Positions 1-6,288 of a stretch of DNA of 9,908 nucleotides are shown piece by piece. The stretch is from the NCBI GenBank assembly GCA_020846815.1, contig JADLDF010000283.1, positions 1 to 9,908 on the forward strand, written 5' to 3'. How positions within the stretch are numbered: position 1 is the stretch's first letter; the number at the start of each line of letters is the position of its first letter. Below the pieces are notes generated by a model, which saw only the letters and a program-made list of their open reading frames with translations, was not told the origin of the DNA and searched no databases. Source of the DNA: Gammaproteobacteria bacterium (lineage in GTDB: Bacteria; Pseudomonadota; Gammaproteobacteria; Steroidobacterales; Steroidobacteraceae). The position numbers and the translations under genes were made by a program.

Positions 1-620
1 CGCGCAACGCCGGCCTCGGCTGGATCGGCAAGCACACCAACCTCATCGCCCGCGACGCCGGCTCGTGGTTCTTCCTCGGCGAGATCTATACCGACCTGCC
101 GCTGCCCATCGATGCGCCGGCGAGCGCCCACTGCGGCAGCTGCGAAGCCTGCCTGCCGGCCTGTCCGACGGCCGCGATCGTCGCGCCCGGACGGCTGGAC
201 GCGCGGCGCTGCATCTCCTACCTGACCATCGAGCTCAAGGGCGCGATCCCCGAGGACCTGCGGCCGCTGCTCGGCAACCGCATCTACGGCTGCGACGACT
301 GCCAGCTCGTCTGTCCGTGGAACAAGTTCGCGCGCGACGCCGCACATCCCGACTTCAAGGTGCGCCACGGCCTCGACGCGCCGCGCCTCACGGAACTCTT
401 CGCCTGGACACGCGAGCAGTTCGAGGAATGCATGGCCGGCTCGGCGATCCACCGGCTCGGCCACGAGCGCTGGCTGCGCAACATCGCCGTGGCACTCGGC
501 AACGCGCCGGGCAGCGAAGCGGTCGTGCGGGCACTGCAGCAGCGTGAGCAGGACGCCTCGCCGCTGGTGCGCGAACACGTCGCCTGGGCCCTGGCGCGGC
601 ACCGCGACCGCAATCCATAG
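1..620 (+). CDS. queG: Epoxyqueuosine reductase QueG, C-terminal part (5' end outside window)
   Basis: QueG reduces epoxyqueuosine to queuosine in tRNA, the last step of the pathway, in the cytoplasm, using cobalamin and two [4Fe-4S] clusters (family knowledge). The reading frame is open from base 3 and gives 205 residues before TAG at 618-620, a little over half of the roughly 380 of E. coli QueG. It opens with the conserved AGLGWIGK stretch. Counting from the first complete codon, cysteines lie at 44, 47, 50 and 54 (CGSCEACLPACP), 70 (CISYLTIE), and 97, 100 and 104 (CDDCQLVCPWN). These eight cysteines suffice for two [4Fe-4S] clusters. The tail (about 150-205) resembles the HEAT-like repeat that follows the ferredoxin domain in QueG. 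The start and the cobalamin-binding N-terminal half are missing only because the window begins inside the gene. It converges on panC with 3 bp between stop codons. Confidence 0.95.
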   Translation, partial: RNAGLGWIGKHTNLIARDAGSWFFLGEIYTDLPLPIDAPASAHCGSCEACLPACPTAAIVAPGRLDARRCISYLTIELKGAIPEDLRPLLGNRIYGCDDCQLVCPWNKFARDAAHPDFKVRHGLDAPRLTELFAWTREQFEECMAGSAIHRLGHERWLRNIAVALGNAPGSEAVVRALQQREQDASPLVREHVAWALARHRDRNP

Positions 621-623
621 CAG

Positions 624-1487
624 TCAGCCGGCTGCGGCCGCGGCCCCGATCCGCAGGTTGTCGATGAGCCGCGCGCGGCCGATGCGCGCGGCGACCAGTA
701 CCACGAGTTCGGCATCGTCCACGCAGGGCGGCTGCAGGTCGGCCGCGCGGCGCACGCAGAAGTAGTCGAGGCGGAACCCGGCCGCCGCGAGGCGCAGGGC
801 GGCCGCGGCCTCGAGCGCGGCGAAGTCGCGCGAGCCGCGCTCGATCGCGGCCGCGGCGCTGCGCAGCTCGGCGTACAGCCGCGGCGCGAGCGCGCGCTGC
901 GCGTCGTCGAGATACTGGTTGCGCGAACTCATGGCGAGACCATCGGCCTCGCGCATGGTCGGCGCGCCGACGACGCGCACCGGCAGGCACAGATCCGCGA
1001 CCATGCGGCGGATCACCGTGAGCTGCTGGAAGTCCTTCTCGCCGAACACCGCGACGTCCGGCTGCACGATGTTGAAGAGCTTCGCGACCACGGTGGCGAC
1101 ACCCTCGAAGTGCCCGGGACGGAACTCTCCGCAGAGGATCGTCGAGAGGCCGGGCACCGCGACGCGCGTGGCGATGTCGGGGGCCGACGGATACATTTCG
1201 GCGACGTCCGGCTGGAACATCAGGTCGCAGCCCGCCTCGGCGAGCATGCGCGCGTCGCGGTCGGGTGTGCGCGGATAGTGGTTGAAATCCTCGTTGGGCC
1301 CGAACTGCATCGGATTGACGAAGATGCTGGCGACGAAGCGCTCGCCGTGACGACGCGCCAGCTCGATGAGGCTGATGTGCCCGGCGTGCAGATTGCCCAT
1401 GGTGGGCACGAAGGCGACGCGTTCGCCCGCCGCATGCCAGGCCGCGACGCGTTCGCGCACCGCGGCGATCGTGGTGAGGACCTGCAC
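624..1487 (-). CDS. panC: Pantothenate synthetase (pantoate--beta-alanine ligase) PanC
   Basis: PanC joins pantoate and beta-alanine, with ATP and a pantoyl-adenylate intermediate, to give pantothenate, the precursor of coenzyme A; it is cytoplasmic. The predicted protein has 287 residues, close to the 283 of E. coli. Nucleotidyltransferase landmarks are in order: PTMGNLHAGH with the HIGH-like HAGH at 34-37, VNPMQFGPNEDF at about 57-68, GEKDFQQ at 149-155 and the KMSKS-like region MSSRN at 186-190. I chose the GTG at 1487 because the protein then begins like other PanC proteins (MQVLTTIAAVRERV), and GAAGG lies 7 nt upstream. That Shine-Dalgarno site overlaps the panB stop codon, so translation is probably coupled to panB. 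This is the last gene of the pcnB-folK-panB-panC operon. I see no terminator before the convergent queG. No panD lies next to it here. Confidence 0.97.
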   Translation of the reverse strand: MQVLTTIAAVRERVAAWHAAGERVAFVPTMGNLHAGHISLIELARRHGERFVASIFVNPMQFGPNEDFNHYPRTPDRDARMLAEAGCDLMFQPDVAEMYPSAPDIATRVAVPGLSTILCGEFRPGHFEGVATVVAKLFNIVQPDVAVFGEKDFQQLTVIRRMVADLCLPVRVVGAPTMREADGLAMSSRNQYLDDAQRALAPRLYAELRSAAAAIERGSRDFAALEAAAALRLAAAGFRLDYFCVRRAADLQPPCVDDAELVVLVAARIGRARLIDNLRIGAAAAAG

Positions 1488-1494
1488 GAGCGGA

Positions 1495-1499
1495 CCTTC
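1495..1499 (-). promoter_or_regulatory. Ribosome binding site of panC (sets GTG start)
   Basis: GAAGG ends 7 nt before GTG 1487 and shares bases with the TGA stop of panB (1498-1500). This supports the non-ATG start and suggests that ribosomes ending panB help start panC. Confidence 0.7.
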
Positions 1500-2328
1500 A
1501 GGCGAAGCCGTGTTCGGGCGCCGGGTAGCTGCGGTCCTTGACCGCGCGCACGTAGCGGCGCATCGCGTCGAGGTTGCCCGACGCACCTTCCATGCAGTTG
1601 AGCACGAAGCGCGGCTTGCGGCCGGTGGTGACGTCGAGCACGTCGTAGAGCACCAGAATCTGGCCGTCTGTATGGGGCCCGGCGCCGATGCCGATGACCG
1701 GCACCGACAGCACCTCGGTGATGCGCCGGCCGAGCTCGGTCGGGATGCACTCGAGCAGCACCAGATCGGCACCGGCGGCTTCCAGCGCCTTGGCGGCCGC
1801 GATCATGCGCTCGGCCGCCTCCGCCTCGCGCCCCTGGACGCGGAAACCGCCGGTCTTGTGGACCGACTGCGGCTTCAGCCCGAGGTGCGCGCAGACGGCG
1901 ATGTCGTGGCCGGCCAGGAACTCGACGGTGTCGATCTGCGACGGACCGCTCTCGAGCTTGACCACCTCCGCCCCGCCCTCCTGCATCAGCCGCACGGCGT
2001 TCGCGAGCGCGACTTCGCGGGTGGGATAACTCGCAAACGGCAGGTCGGCCATGAGCAGCGGCCGATGCAGGCCGCGGGCCACGGACTTGCAGTGATAGAC
2101 CATGTCGTCCATCGTGACCGGGACCGTGGTGTCGTGCCCCTGGATCACCATGCCGAGCGAATCGCCCACCAGCACCACGTCGGTGTCGGCCTCGTCGACC
2201 AGCACGGCAAAGCTCGCGTCGTAGCAAGTCAGGCAGGCAATCTTCTCGCCGTCAGCCTTCATCCGCTCGAGCGTCGAGAGCGAAACCGACGGGCGGGTCG
2301 AATCTCGCATCTGCAGCTGCGTGTACAT
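1498..2328 (-). CDS. panB: 3-methyl-2-oxobutanoate hydroxymethyltransferase (ketopantoate hydroxymethyltransferase) PanB
   Basis: PanB transfers a one-carbon unit from 5,10-methylene-tetrahydrofolate to alpha-ketoisovalerate to make ketopantoate, the first committed step of pantothenate synthesis; the family is a cytoplasmic TIM-barrel enzyme. The 276-residue length is close to the family (about 264). Visible motifs are LTCYDASFA (33-41), VGDSLGM (54-60) with Mg-binding Asp56, MADLPF (93-98) with Asp95, AHLGLKPQSV (147-156), GGFRVQGR (160-167) and LLECIP (191-196) with the presumed catalytic Glu193. The ATG at 2328 has GAGGGG 8 nt upstream, overlapping the folK stop. A second Met at residue 7 (codon first base 2310) is possible but has less support. 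The gap to folK is 12 bp and to panC 10 bp. FolK, upstream in the operon, feeds the folate pool whose one-carbon form PanB uses. Confidence 0.97.
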   Translation of the reverse strand: MYTQLQMRDSTRPSVSLSTLERMKADGEKIACLTCYDASFAVLVDEADTDVVLVGDSLGMVIQGHDTTVPVTMDDMVYHCKSVARGLHRPLLMADLPFASYPTREVALANAVRLMQEGGAEVVKLESGPSQIDTVEFLAGHDIAVCAHLGLKPQSVHKTGGFRVQGREAEAAERMIAAAKALEAAGADLVLLECIPTELGRRITEVLSVPVIGIGAGPHTDGQILVLYDVLDVTTGRKPRFVLNCMEGASGNLDAMRRYVRAVKDRSYPAPEHGFA

Positions 2329-2336
2329 CGATGGTG

Positions 2337-2342
2337 CCCCTC
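2337..2342 (-). promoter_or_regulatory. Ribosome binding site of panB
   Basis: GAGGGG lies 8 nt before ATG 2328 and runs into the TGA stop of folK (2341-2343). It supports the first ATG over the internal Met codon and suggests folK-panB coupling. Confidence 0.65.
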
Positions 2343-2859
2343 AGATCGTCTCGTGGCGCATGGGATTGTAGTCGAGCCGCCGCATGCCGCGATCGGGCAC
2401 CGCGGCGGCGAGATCGCGGACCCGCCCGAGGCCGGGCACTTCGAGCTCCGGCGCGACGTCGCGCAGCGGGTGCAGCACGAAGTCGCGCTCGACGATGCCC
2501 GGATGCGGCACGGTCAGGCGTTCGTCGCCGTGGCGCAGGCCGCCGAACACCAGCAGGTCGAGATCGATCTCGCGCGGACCCCAGCGCTGTCGCGGCGGGC
2601 GGCGGCCGAGCACCGCCTCGAGTGCCCGCAGCGCCTCGAAGAACGGCACGATGGCCTGACGGGTCAGCAGGCCGGCGACGGCGTTGAGGAAGTCGGGCTG
2701 GGCCACCGGCCCGAAGGCGCGGGAAACGTAGAGCGGCGAACGCGTCACCAGAATCGTGTCCGGCAGACCGGCCAGCGCTTCGAACGCCCGTTGCACGCGT
2801 TCGCGGGAATCGCCGAGATTGCTGCCGATCCCGACATAGGCCGGCTGCCAGACGAGCAC
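2341..2859 (-). CDS. folK: 6-hydroxymethyl-7,8-dihydropterin pyrophosphokinase (HPPK) FolK
   Basis: FolK moves pyrophosphate from ATP to 6-hydroxymethyl-dihydropterin, which prepares it for joining to p-aminobenzoate in folate synthesis. The protein has 172 residues; E. coli HPPK has about 159. The N-terminal YVGIGSNLGD (8-17), FLNAV (57-61) and RWGPREIDLDLL (92-103) are the family signatures. Asp99 and Asp101 match the two Mg-binding aspartates of the E. coli enzyme. VPHP (117-120) is also conserved. The start is GTG 2859, only 3 nt after the pcnB stop; an AGGG about 10 nt upstream is a weak ribosome site, so it probably depends on coupling with pcnB. The pcnB-folK pair is widely kept in gammaproteobacteria although the two products have no known functional link. 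panB follows after 12 bp. Confidence 0.96.
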   Translation of the reverse strand: MLVWQPAYVGIGSNLGDSRERVQRAFEALAGLPDTILVTRSPLYVSRAFGPVAQPDFLNAVAGLLTRQAIVPFFEALRALEAVLGRRPPRQRWGPREIDLDLLVFGGLRHGDERLTVPHPGIVERDFVLHPLRDVAPELEVPGLGRVRDLAAAVPDRGMRRLDYNPMRHETI

Positions 2860-2862
2860 GCG

Positions 2863-4491
2863 TCAGCCCTGCGAGGCCCCGCCGCCGCCACGCGACCCGC
2901 GGCCGCCGCGACGACGCCGGCGCCGACCGGCCGCGGCACGCGGGCCCGCCGGGGCGCCACCCCGCGCCGCGGCTCGGCCGTCGGCCGAGTCCGCGAGATC
3001 GGCGCGCTGCTGCGGCGAAGCCTGCTGCAATGCCGTCCACCACTCGACGAGCTCGCGGCTGGCGAGGCCGACCTCGGCGCGCAGCGCCAGCAGGTCGAAG
3101 GCCGCGCGGAAGCGCGGGTTCTCGAGCAGCCGCAGTGCACGGCGGCCGCGCGGCGACTCCAGGCGCGGCTGCATCGCGAACATGTCGCGCACGCCTAGCG
3201 CGAAGCGCCGCGGCAGGGCGACGCGCGGCTGGATCGAGCGGACCGCGGCATCGACGGCCTCGAGGATCGTACCGACGTCGTTCCAGCGCTCGCGCGGCGC
3301 CGCTTCGATCGCGGCTCCCACGGGTCCGTAGAGCAGGATCGCGAACAGGAAGGTCGGGGTCACCGGACGGTCGGCGAGGACGCGCGCATCGGTGTTCTCG
3401 AGCCCGCGCAGCAACAGCTTCTCGACCAGGCTGCCGGGATGGCGCGCCAGGAAGCGGCCGACGTTCGGCAGCAGTACCTCGAGCAGGGCGCGATCGCGCA
3501 GCACCTGCAGGCTGCGCGCGCCGTGGCCGGTCAGGAACAGCTTCAGCGTCTCGTCGAAGAGCCGCGCAGCCGGCACGCCGGAGAGCAGCTCGCGCAGGCC
3601 GGCGATCGGCTCGGCCGTGGCCGGATCGATGCTGAAGCCGAGCTTCGCCTCGAAACGCGCCGCACGCAGCATGCGCACGGGATCCTCGCGATAGCGGGTC
3701 TCCGGATCGCCGATCAGCTTCAGACGCTTCGCGAGCACGTCCTCGAAGCCGCCGACGTAGTCCCAGACCGAGAAGTCGGCGATGTTGTAGTAGAGTGCGT
3801 TGGCGGTGAAATCGCGGCGCCAGACGTCCTCGTCGATGCTGCCGTAGACGTTGTCGCGCAGGATCCGGCCGTGCTCGTTGACGACCCGCTCGGAGTCCGG
3901 GTCGTCGCGCTCTTCGTAGCGGTCCGCTGGCGCACGACCGGCCGCCCGGACGACGGGCAGCGTATCGACGCCGACGTCCGCGTCCCCGTCCTCGTTTCCG
4001 TCTCCGTCCTCGGCATCGTCGTCGTCATCCTGCGCGTCGACACCGGCCTCGGCATCGAACCCCTCGTCGATCCCCGCTTCGTCGCCGAGCACAGCCTCGT
4101 CCGCCTCCTCGTCCTCGAGCCCGGCGACCGGTTCCTCGGCCTCGCCCGGGGCGGTCGAAGCACGGAAGGTCGCCACCTCGATGGTCTCGCGGCCGAAGAA
4201 CACGTGCGCCAGCCGGAAGCGCCGGCCGACCAGCCGGCAATTGCGGAACAGCCGCCTGACCTCGTCCGGCAAGGCGTTGGTCGCAACGTCGAAGTCCTTC
4301 GGTTCCAGGCCGAGCATGAGGTCGCGGACGCAGCCGCCGACCAGGAAGGCCTGGTACCCCGCCTCCTTCAGGCGGTAGAGCACCCGCAGCGCATCCGGAG
4401 AGATCTTGGAACGGGAAATCGGATGGGCATCGCGGGGAATGACCCTCGCGAGCCGGGGGGCGGCCTCGAGCGAGGCAGGAAATGAGTTCAA
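2863..4491 (-). CDS. pcnB: Poly(A) polymerase I PcnB with a large acidic insertion
   Basis: PcnB adds 3' poly(A) tails that promote RNA decay. Landmarks (numbered from TTG 4491, 542 residues): LVGGCVRDLMLG (about 50-61), KDFDVATN (65-72) with catalytic Asp66 and Asp68, the poly(A)-polymerase signature FRNCRLVGRRFRLAHVFFG (82-100), then RRDFTANALYY with the third carboxylate Asp227, and ETRYREDPVRMLRAARFEAKLGF in the RNA-binding part. The poly(A) signature argues against a CCA-adding enzyme. A tract of about 79 extra residues separates the catalytic aspartates. The tail is rich in Arg and Gly, as in E. coli. The start is uncertain: TTG 4491 gives a family-like N-terminus but has a weak ribosome site. 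GTG 4557 would add 22 residues translated from the tRNA-Glu promoter, with an AAGGAG that lies inside the tRNA gene. E. coli pcnB itself uses an inefficient AUU start, so a poor start here is believable. First gene of the operon. Confidence 0.94.
   Translation of the reverse strand: MNSFPASLEAAPRLARVIPRDAHPISRSKISPDALRVLYRLKEAGYQAFLVGGCVRDLMLGLEPKDFDVATNALPDEVRRLFRNCRLVGRRFRLAHVFFGRETIEVATFRASTAPGEAEEPVAGLEDEEADEAVLGDEAGIDEGFDAEAGVDAQDDDDDAEDGDGNEDGDADVGVDTLPVVRAAGRAPADRYEERDDPDSERVVNEHGRILRDNVYGSIDEDVWRRDFTANALYYNIADFSVWDYVGGFEDVLAKRLKLIGDPETRYREDPVRMLRAARFEAKLGFSIDPATAEPIAGLRELLSGVPAARLFDETLKLFLTGHGARSLQVLRDRALLEVLLPNVGRFLARHPGSLVEKLLLRGLENTDARVLADRPVTPTFLFAILLYGPVGAAIEAAPRERWNDVGTILEAVDAAVRSIQPRVALPRRFALGVRDMFAMQPRLESPRGRRALRLLENPRFRAAFDLLALRAEVGLASRELVEWWTALQQASPQQRADLADSADGRAAARGGAPAGPRAAAGRRRRRRGGRGSRGGGGASQG
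3961..4149 (-). other. Low-complexity acidic segment within PcnB
   Basis: This stretch encodes about 63 residues with 29 Asp or Glu and no Lys or Arg, including five Asp in a row. The DNA is built mostly from GAC, GAG, GCC and GGC codons and looks like simple-sequence growth. It stays in frame and keeps GC-rich third positions like its surroundings. It falls between ATFR and RILRDN, where E. coli PcnB has only about 20 residues. Confidence 0.85.
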
Positions 4492-4507
4492 GTGACGGCT
4501 TTTCCGC

Positions 4508-4535
4508 TTGAGCAACGAAGGGCAGCGAATATAAT
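4508..4535 (+). promoter_or_regulatory. Sigma-70-type promoter of tRNA-Glu
   Basis: A -35 box TTGAGC (4508-4513) and a perfect -10 box TATAAT (4530-4535) are separated by 16 bp. The following bases (ACCGCGCCGCCG) form a GC-rich discriminator, typical of stable-RNA promoters under growth-rate and stringent control. Transcription would begin near 4542, leaving a leader of about 27 nt before the tRNA. The -10 region read on the other strand contains TATTAT and could also serve pcnB, though no good -35 box goes with it. Confidence 0.8.
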
Positions 4536-4568
4536 ACCGCGCCGCCGTTCTGGGCACGGCTTACCGAC

Positions 4569-4644
4569 GCTCCTTTCGTCTAGAGGCCCAGGACATAGCC
4601 CTCTCAAGGCTGTAACACGGGTTCGAATCCCGTAAGGAGCGCCA
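4569..4644 (+). tRNA. tRNA-Glu (anticodon CUC), CCA encoded
   Basis: The 76-nt cloverleaf has a 7-bp acceptor stem (GCTCCTT with AAGGAGC), a D arm containing TCGTCTAGAGG as in E. coli tRNA-Glu, an anticodon stem TAGCC/GGCTG with one T-G pair, and loop CTCTCAA giving anticodon CUC for GAG codons. The T arm is ACGGG-TTCGAAT-CCCGT. After discriminator G comes an encoded CCA (4642-4644). A dedicated CUC reader suits a GC-rich genome that favours GAG. A short CTTTT follows at 4646-4650. It is transcribed away from pcnB. Confidence 0.97.
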
Positions 4645-4668
4645 CCTTTTCAGGCACTTGGGTGTATC

Positions 4669-4757
4669 CCGCGACTCCGCAACGGGGTCGCGGCGAAACC
4701 TTGCGGAAAATCCGCCGCCGACCCCAATGGCTATCCGCGAATGTTGCGCGATCGCGG
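4669..4757. terminator. Candidate hairpin region between convergent tRNA-Glu and the Yip1-family gene
   Basis: Hairpin A pairs 4669-4678 with 4684-4693 (10 bp, one G-T pair, loop GCAAC). Hairpin B pairs 4684-4695 with 4713-4725 (12 bp, one bulged C at 4718, 17-nt loop). They share 4684-4693 and cannot form together. A third, smaller hairpin pairs CCGCGA 4735-4740 with TCGCGG 4752-4757. The region lies downstream of both the plus-strand tRNA and the minus-strand Yip1-family gene, which suits a two-way terminator. No T tract follows on either strand, so classical intrinsic termination is not shown. Apart from this I see nothing in 4645-4772. Confidence 0.35.
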
Positions 4758-4772
4758 GTCCGGGCGGCAGCC

Positions 4773-6026
4773 CTATGGAGCGGCCTGGACGCCCTCACCC
4801 TTCAGCGCCTCGAGCCCCGCGAGGTCGATCGAGCCGAGCGCCTGGCGGAGCTGGCCGATGTCGCTCGCGTCGCCGCGCACCTTGGCCACGAAGCGCTCTC
4901 CCAGCACCACGGAGTACTCGCCGGACTTGCGCGCACCGTCCCATTCCTCATGGACGATGCGGCCACGCTCGCGCACGGTCTTCTCGTAACCGGTCTCGGT
5001 CCGCTTCTCCGACTCGATCGCGGCCCAGCCGGCCAGCGCCATGACACCCTGGGCGCTGCCGAGGTCGGTGATCTCCAGCGTCAGGTCGCGACCCTGGCCA
5101 TCGCCGTAGGTCGCCCGCCCCTCGCTGATCTGCATGCCCATGGCCGCGTTGCGCTCCGCGGACAGCGTGCGGCGCGGCAGCCCGGCCAGGGTCTCGGGGA
5201 GGAAAGCCTTGAGCCGGTCCGGCGGCAGCGATTCGACCTTGGCGCCGCCGCCGAGCGCCGCACCGAGCACCGCGCCGAGCGCCTCGGACTGCGCCTTGGC
5301 ATCGCCGGACTTCTGCGCCTGCTCGAGCTCCCGGCCGGCCTCTTCCATCTGCTTGCCCATGGCCTCGAGCTTGCCGAGCGGGCTGTCGGGATCGACCTCG
5401 ATGTCGTCCGAGACGCTGCGGTCCGGCAGACCCGGCAGGCCGCCCATGAGCATGCGGCCGGCGAGCCCCCAGAAGATCGCCCCGATGACCAGGGCCACGA
5501 TCATCGCGACGGCCGTGTAGCCGGCGGCCTTCTCCGGCGGACATTTCATGGTCGGCGGCAGGCCGAGGTACAGCAGGTAGATGCCGTAGATCAGCGCGCC
5601 CAGCGCCAGCAGACCGCCGAGCCAGGGCACGATCGCGGCCACGCCGCCGATCACCAGGCTCGCCGTCGAGGCGTAGGCGACAGCCTTGAGCGCCTGCACC
5701 GAATCCTTGGTACCGCCGAAGGTCGGCGCGAGCGCATTGACGATCAGCGAGAACACGAACACGCCGACCAGCGTCATGACGTAGGACACGACGGCACCCT
5801 GCAGCGCGGCGCCGATGCCGATGCGGAAACTGCCCATGAACGGCACGCTGTAGCCGAACACGGTGGCATCGATGAAGCCCAGCACCGCGGGAATCGCCGC
5901 GAGCCAGAGGAGGTAGTTCTTGTACAGGCTGGCCGTGGTCGCGGGCTCGGCCGCGATCACGGGCCACTCGACCTTAGGCGTCAGCAGGATGTTCTTCACC
6001 CGCTCGATGATCTTGTTGAAGTCCAT
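4773..6026 (-). CDS. Yip1-family inner-membrane protein with an unassigned C-terminal domain
   Basis: The predicted protein has 417 residues. The first 190 or so look like the bacterial Yip1 domain (Pfam Yip1 type): a short amphipathic start (MDFNKIIERVKNILLTPKVEW) and five hydrophobic segments at about 37-57, 75-99, 118-136, 139-157 and 171-190, with the family-like LGLPPTMKCPPEKAAGYT between the last two. Function of bacterial Yip1 proteins is not settled. A charged helical stretch (about 215-255, possibly coiled coil) leads to a soluble domain (about 265-415) that I do not recognise, with LPETLAGLPRRT, LTLEITDLGSAQGVMALAGW and GYEKTVRERGRIVHEEWDG. With the N-terminus inside and five membrane passes, that domain would face the periplasm (inference). 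ATG 6026 has GGGGGA 4 nt upstream; the longer open frame lacks family similarity before it. It stands alone between two tRNA genes. Confidence 0.85.
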   Translation of the reverse strand: MDFNKIIERVKNILLTPKVEWPVIAAEPATTASLYKNYLLWLAAIPAVLGFIDATVFGYSVPFMGSFRIGIGAALQGAVVSYVMTLVGVFVFSLIVNALAPTFGGTKDSVQALKAVAYASTASLVIGGVAAIVPWLGGLLALGALIYGIYLLYLGLPPTMKCPPEKAAGYTAVAMIVALVIGAIFWGLAGRMLMGGLPGLPDRSVSDDIEVDPDSPLGKLEAMGKQMEEAGRELEQAQKSGDAKAQSEALGAVLGAALGGGAKVESLPPDRLKAFLPETLAGLPRRTLSAERNAAMGMQISEGRATYGDGQGRDLTLEITDLGSAQGVMALAGWAAIESEKRTETGYEKTVRERGRIVHEEWDGARKSGEYSVVLGERFVAKVRGDASDIGQLRQALGSIDLAGLEALKGEGVQAAP

Positions 6027-6288
6027 GGCATCCCCCGGATCCGGCCGGATGACACGAGGCCCCGGCCTTGTTGTCGTTGAGTTCCAGCCGATTCTAGGTG
6101 CCGGACCGCGACCCGACCAGCGGGCCGGAAGGCCGGCGGACAGGCGGTGGACCGAGGCGGTCCCCGCCCGCCGGGCCGGCGACCGATGGGGGCTCACGCG
6201 AACAGGCGGCCGGCAGGGCCCCGGCCCGGCATCGCCAGCCTCGCGCATCCTGCCCCGGTGGCGGAACCGGGCCGGCCGGGAGGGGATC
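6027..6288. other. Intergenic region between the Yip1-family gene and tRNA-Lys
   Basis: This 262-bp stretch is very GC-rich. It holds the leader and probable promoter of the Yip1-family gene near 6091-6119. The part next to tRNA-Lys (about 6120-6288) has several short GC-rich inverted repeats but no hairpin followed by a T tract, so I cannot name a tRNA-Lys terminator. No open frame here looks like a gene. Confidence 0.6.
6091..6119 (-). promoter_or_regulatory. Candidate promoter of the Yip1-family gene
   Basis: On the minus strand a -10 box TAGAAT (6091-6096) is preceded by a weak -35 TGGTCG (6114-6119) with 17-bp spacing. Transcription would start near 6084, giving a leader of roughly 58 nt before ATG 6026. 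The same -10 hexamer occurs before tRNA-Lys. The -35 matches consensus at only three of six positions. Confidence 0.4.

Noticed and set aside
625..634. Palindrome CAGCCGGCTG at the queG-panC junction as a terminator
   Set aside because: It has no loop and no T tract on either strand, and short GC palindromes are frequent in this DNA.
388..990. Minus-strand frame of 200 codons over the ends of queG and panC
   Set aside because: It runs in another frame across two firmly identified genes and gives an Arg/Ala-rich product without a domain.
1366..3198. Open plus-strand frame of 610 codons
   Set aside because: It lies opposite panC, panB, folK and pcnB, all firmly identified. Its product is rich in His, Arg, Gln and Asp with no recognisable domain, as expected of the reverse strand of GC-rich genes.
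3439..4485. Open plus-strand frame of 348 codons with a hydrophobic stretch like a membrane helix
   Set aside because: It is antisense to pcnB. The hydrophobic run is simply the complement of the Asp/Glu codons of the acidic insertion.
2863..4491. Possibility that this gene is a CCA-adding enzyme that would serve the CCA-less tRNA-Lys
   Set aside because: The FRNCRLVGRRFRLAHV signature, the Arg-rich tail and the pcnB-folK order indicate poly(A) polymerase I.
4604..4798. Minus-strand frame of 64 codons across tRNA-Glu
   Set aside because: It is the complement of the tRNA and the hairpin region; such peptides are common false genes at tRNA loci.
4662..6080. Open plus-strand frame of 472 codons
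   Set aside because: It is antisense to the Yip1-family gene, whose minus-strand product has a coherent membrane pattern and a good ribosome site. The plus-strand product has no domain.
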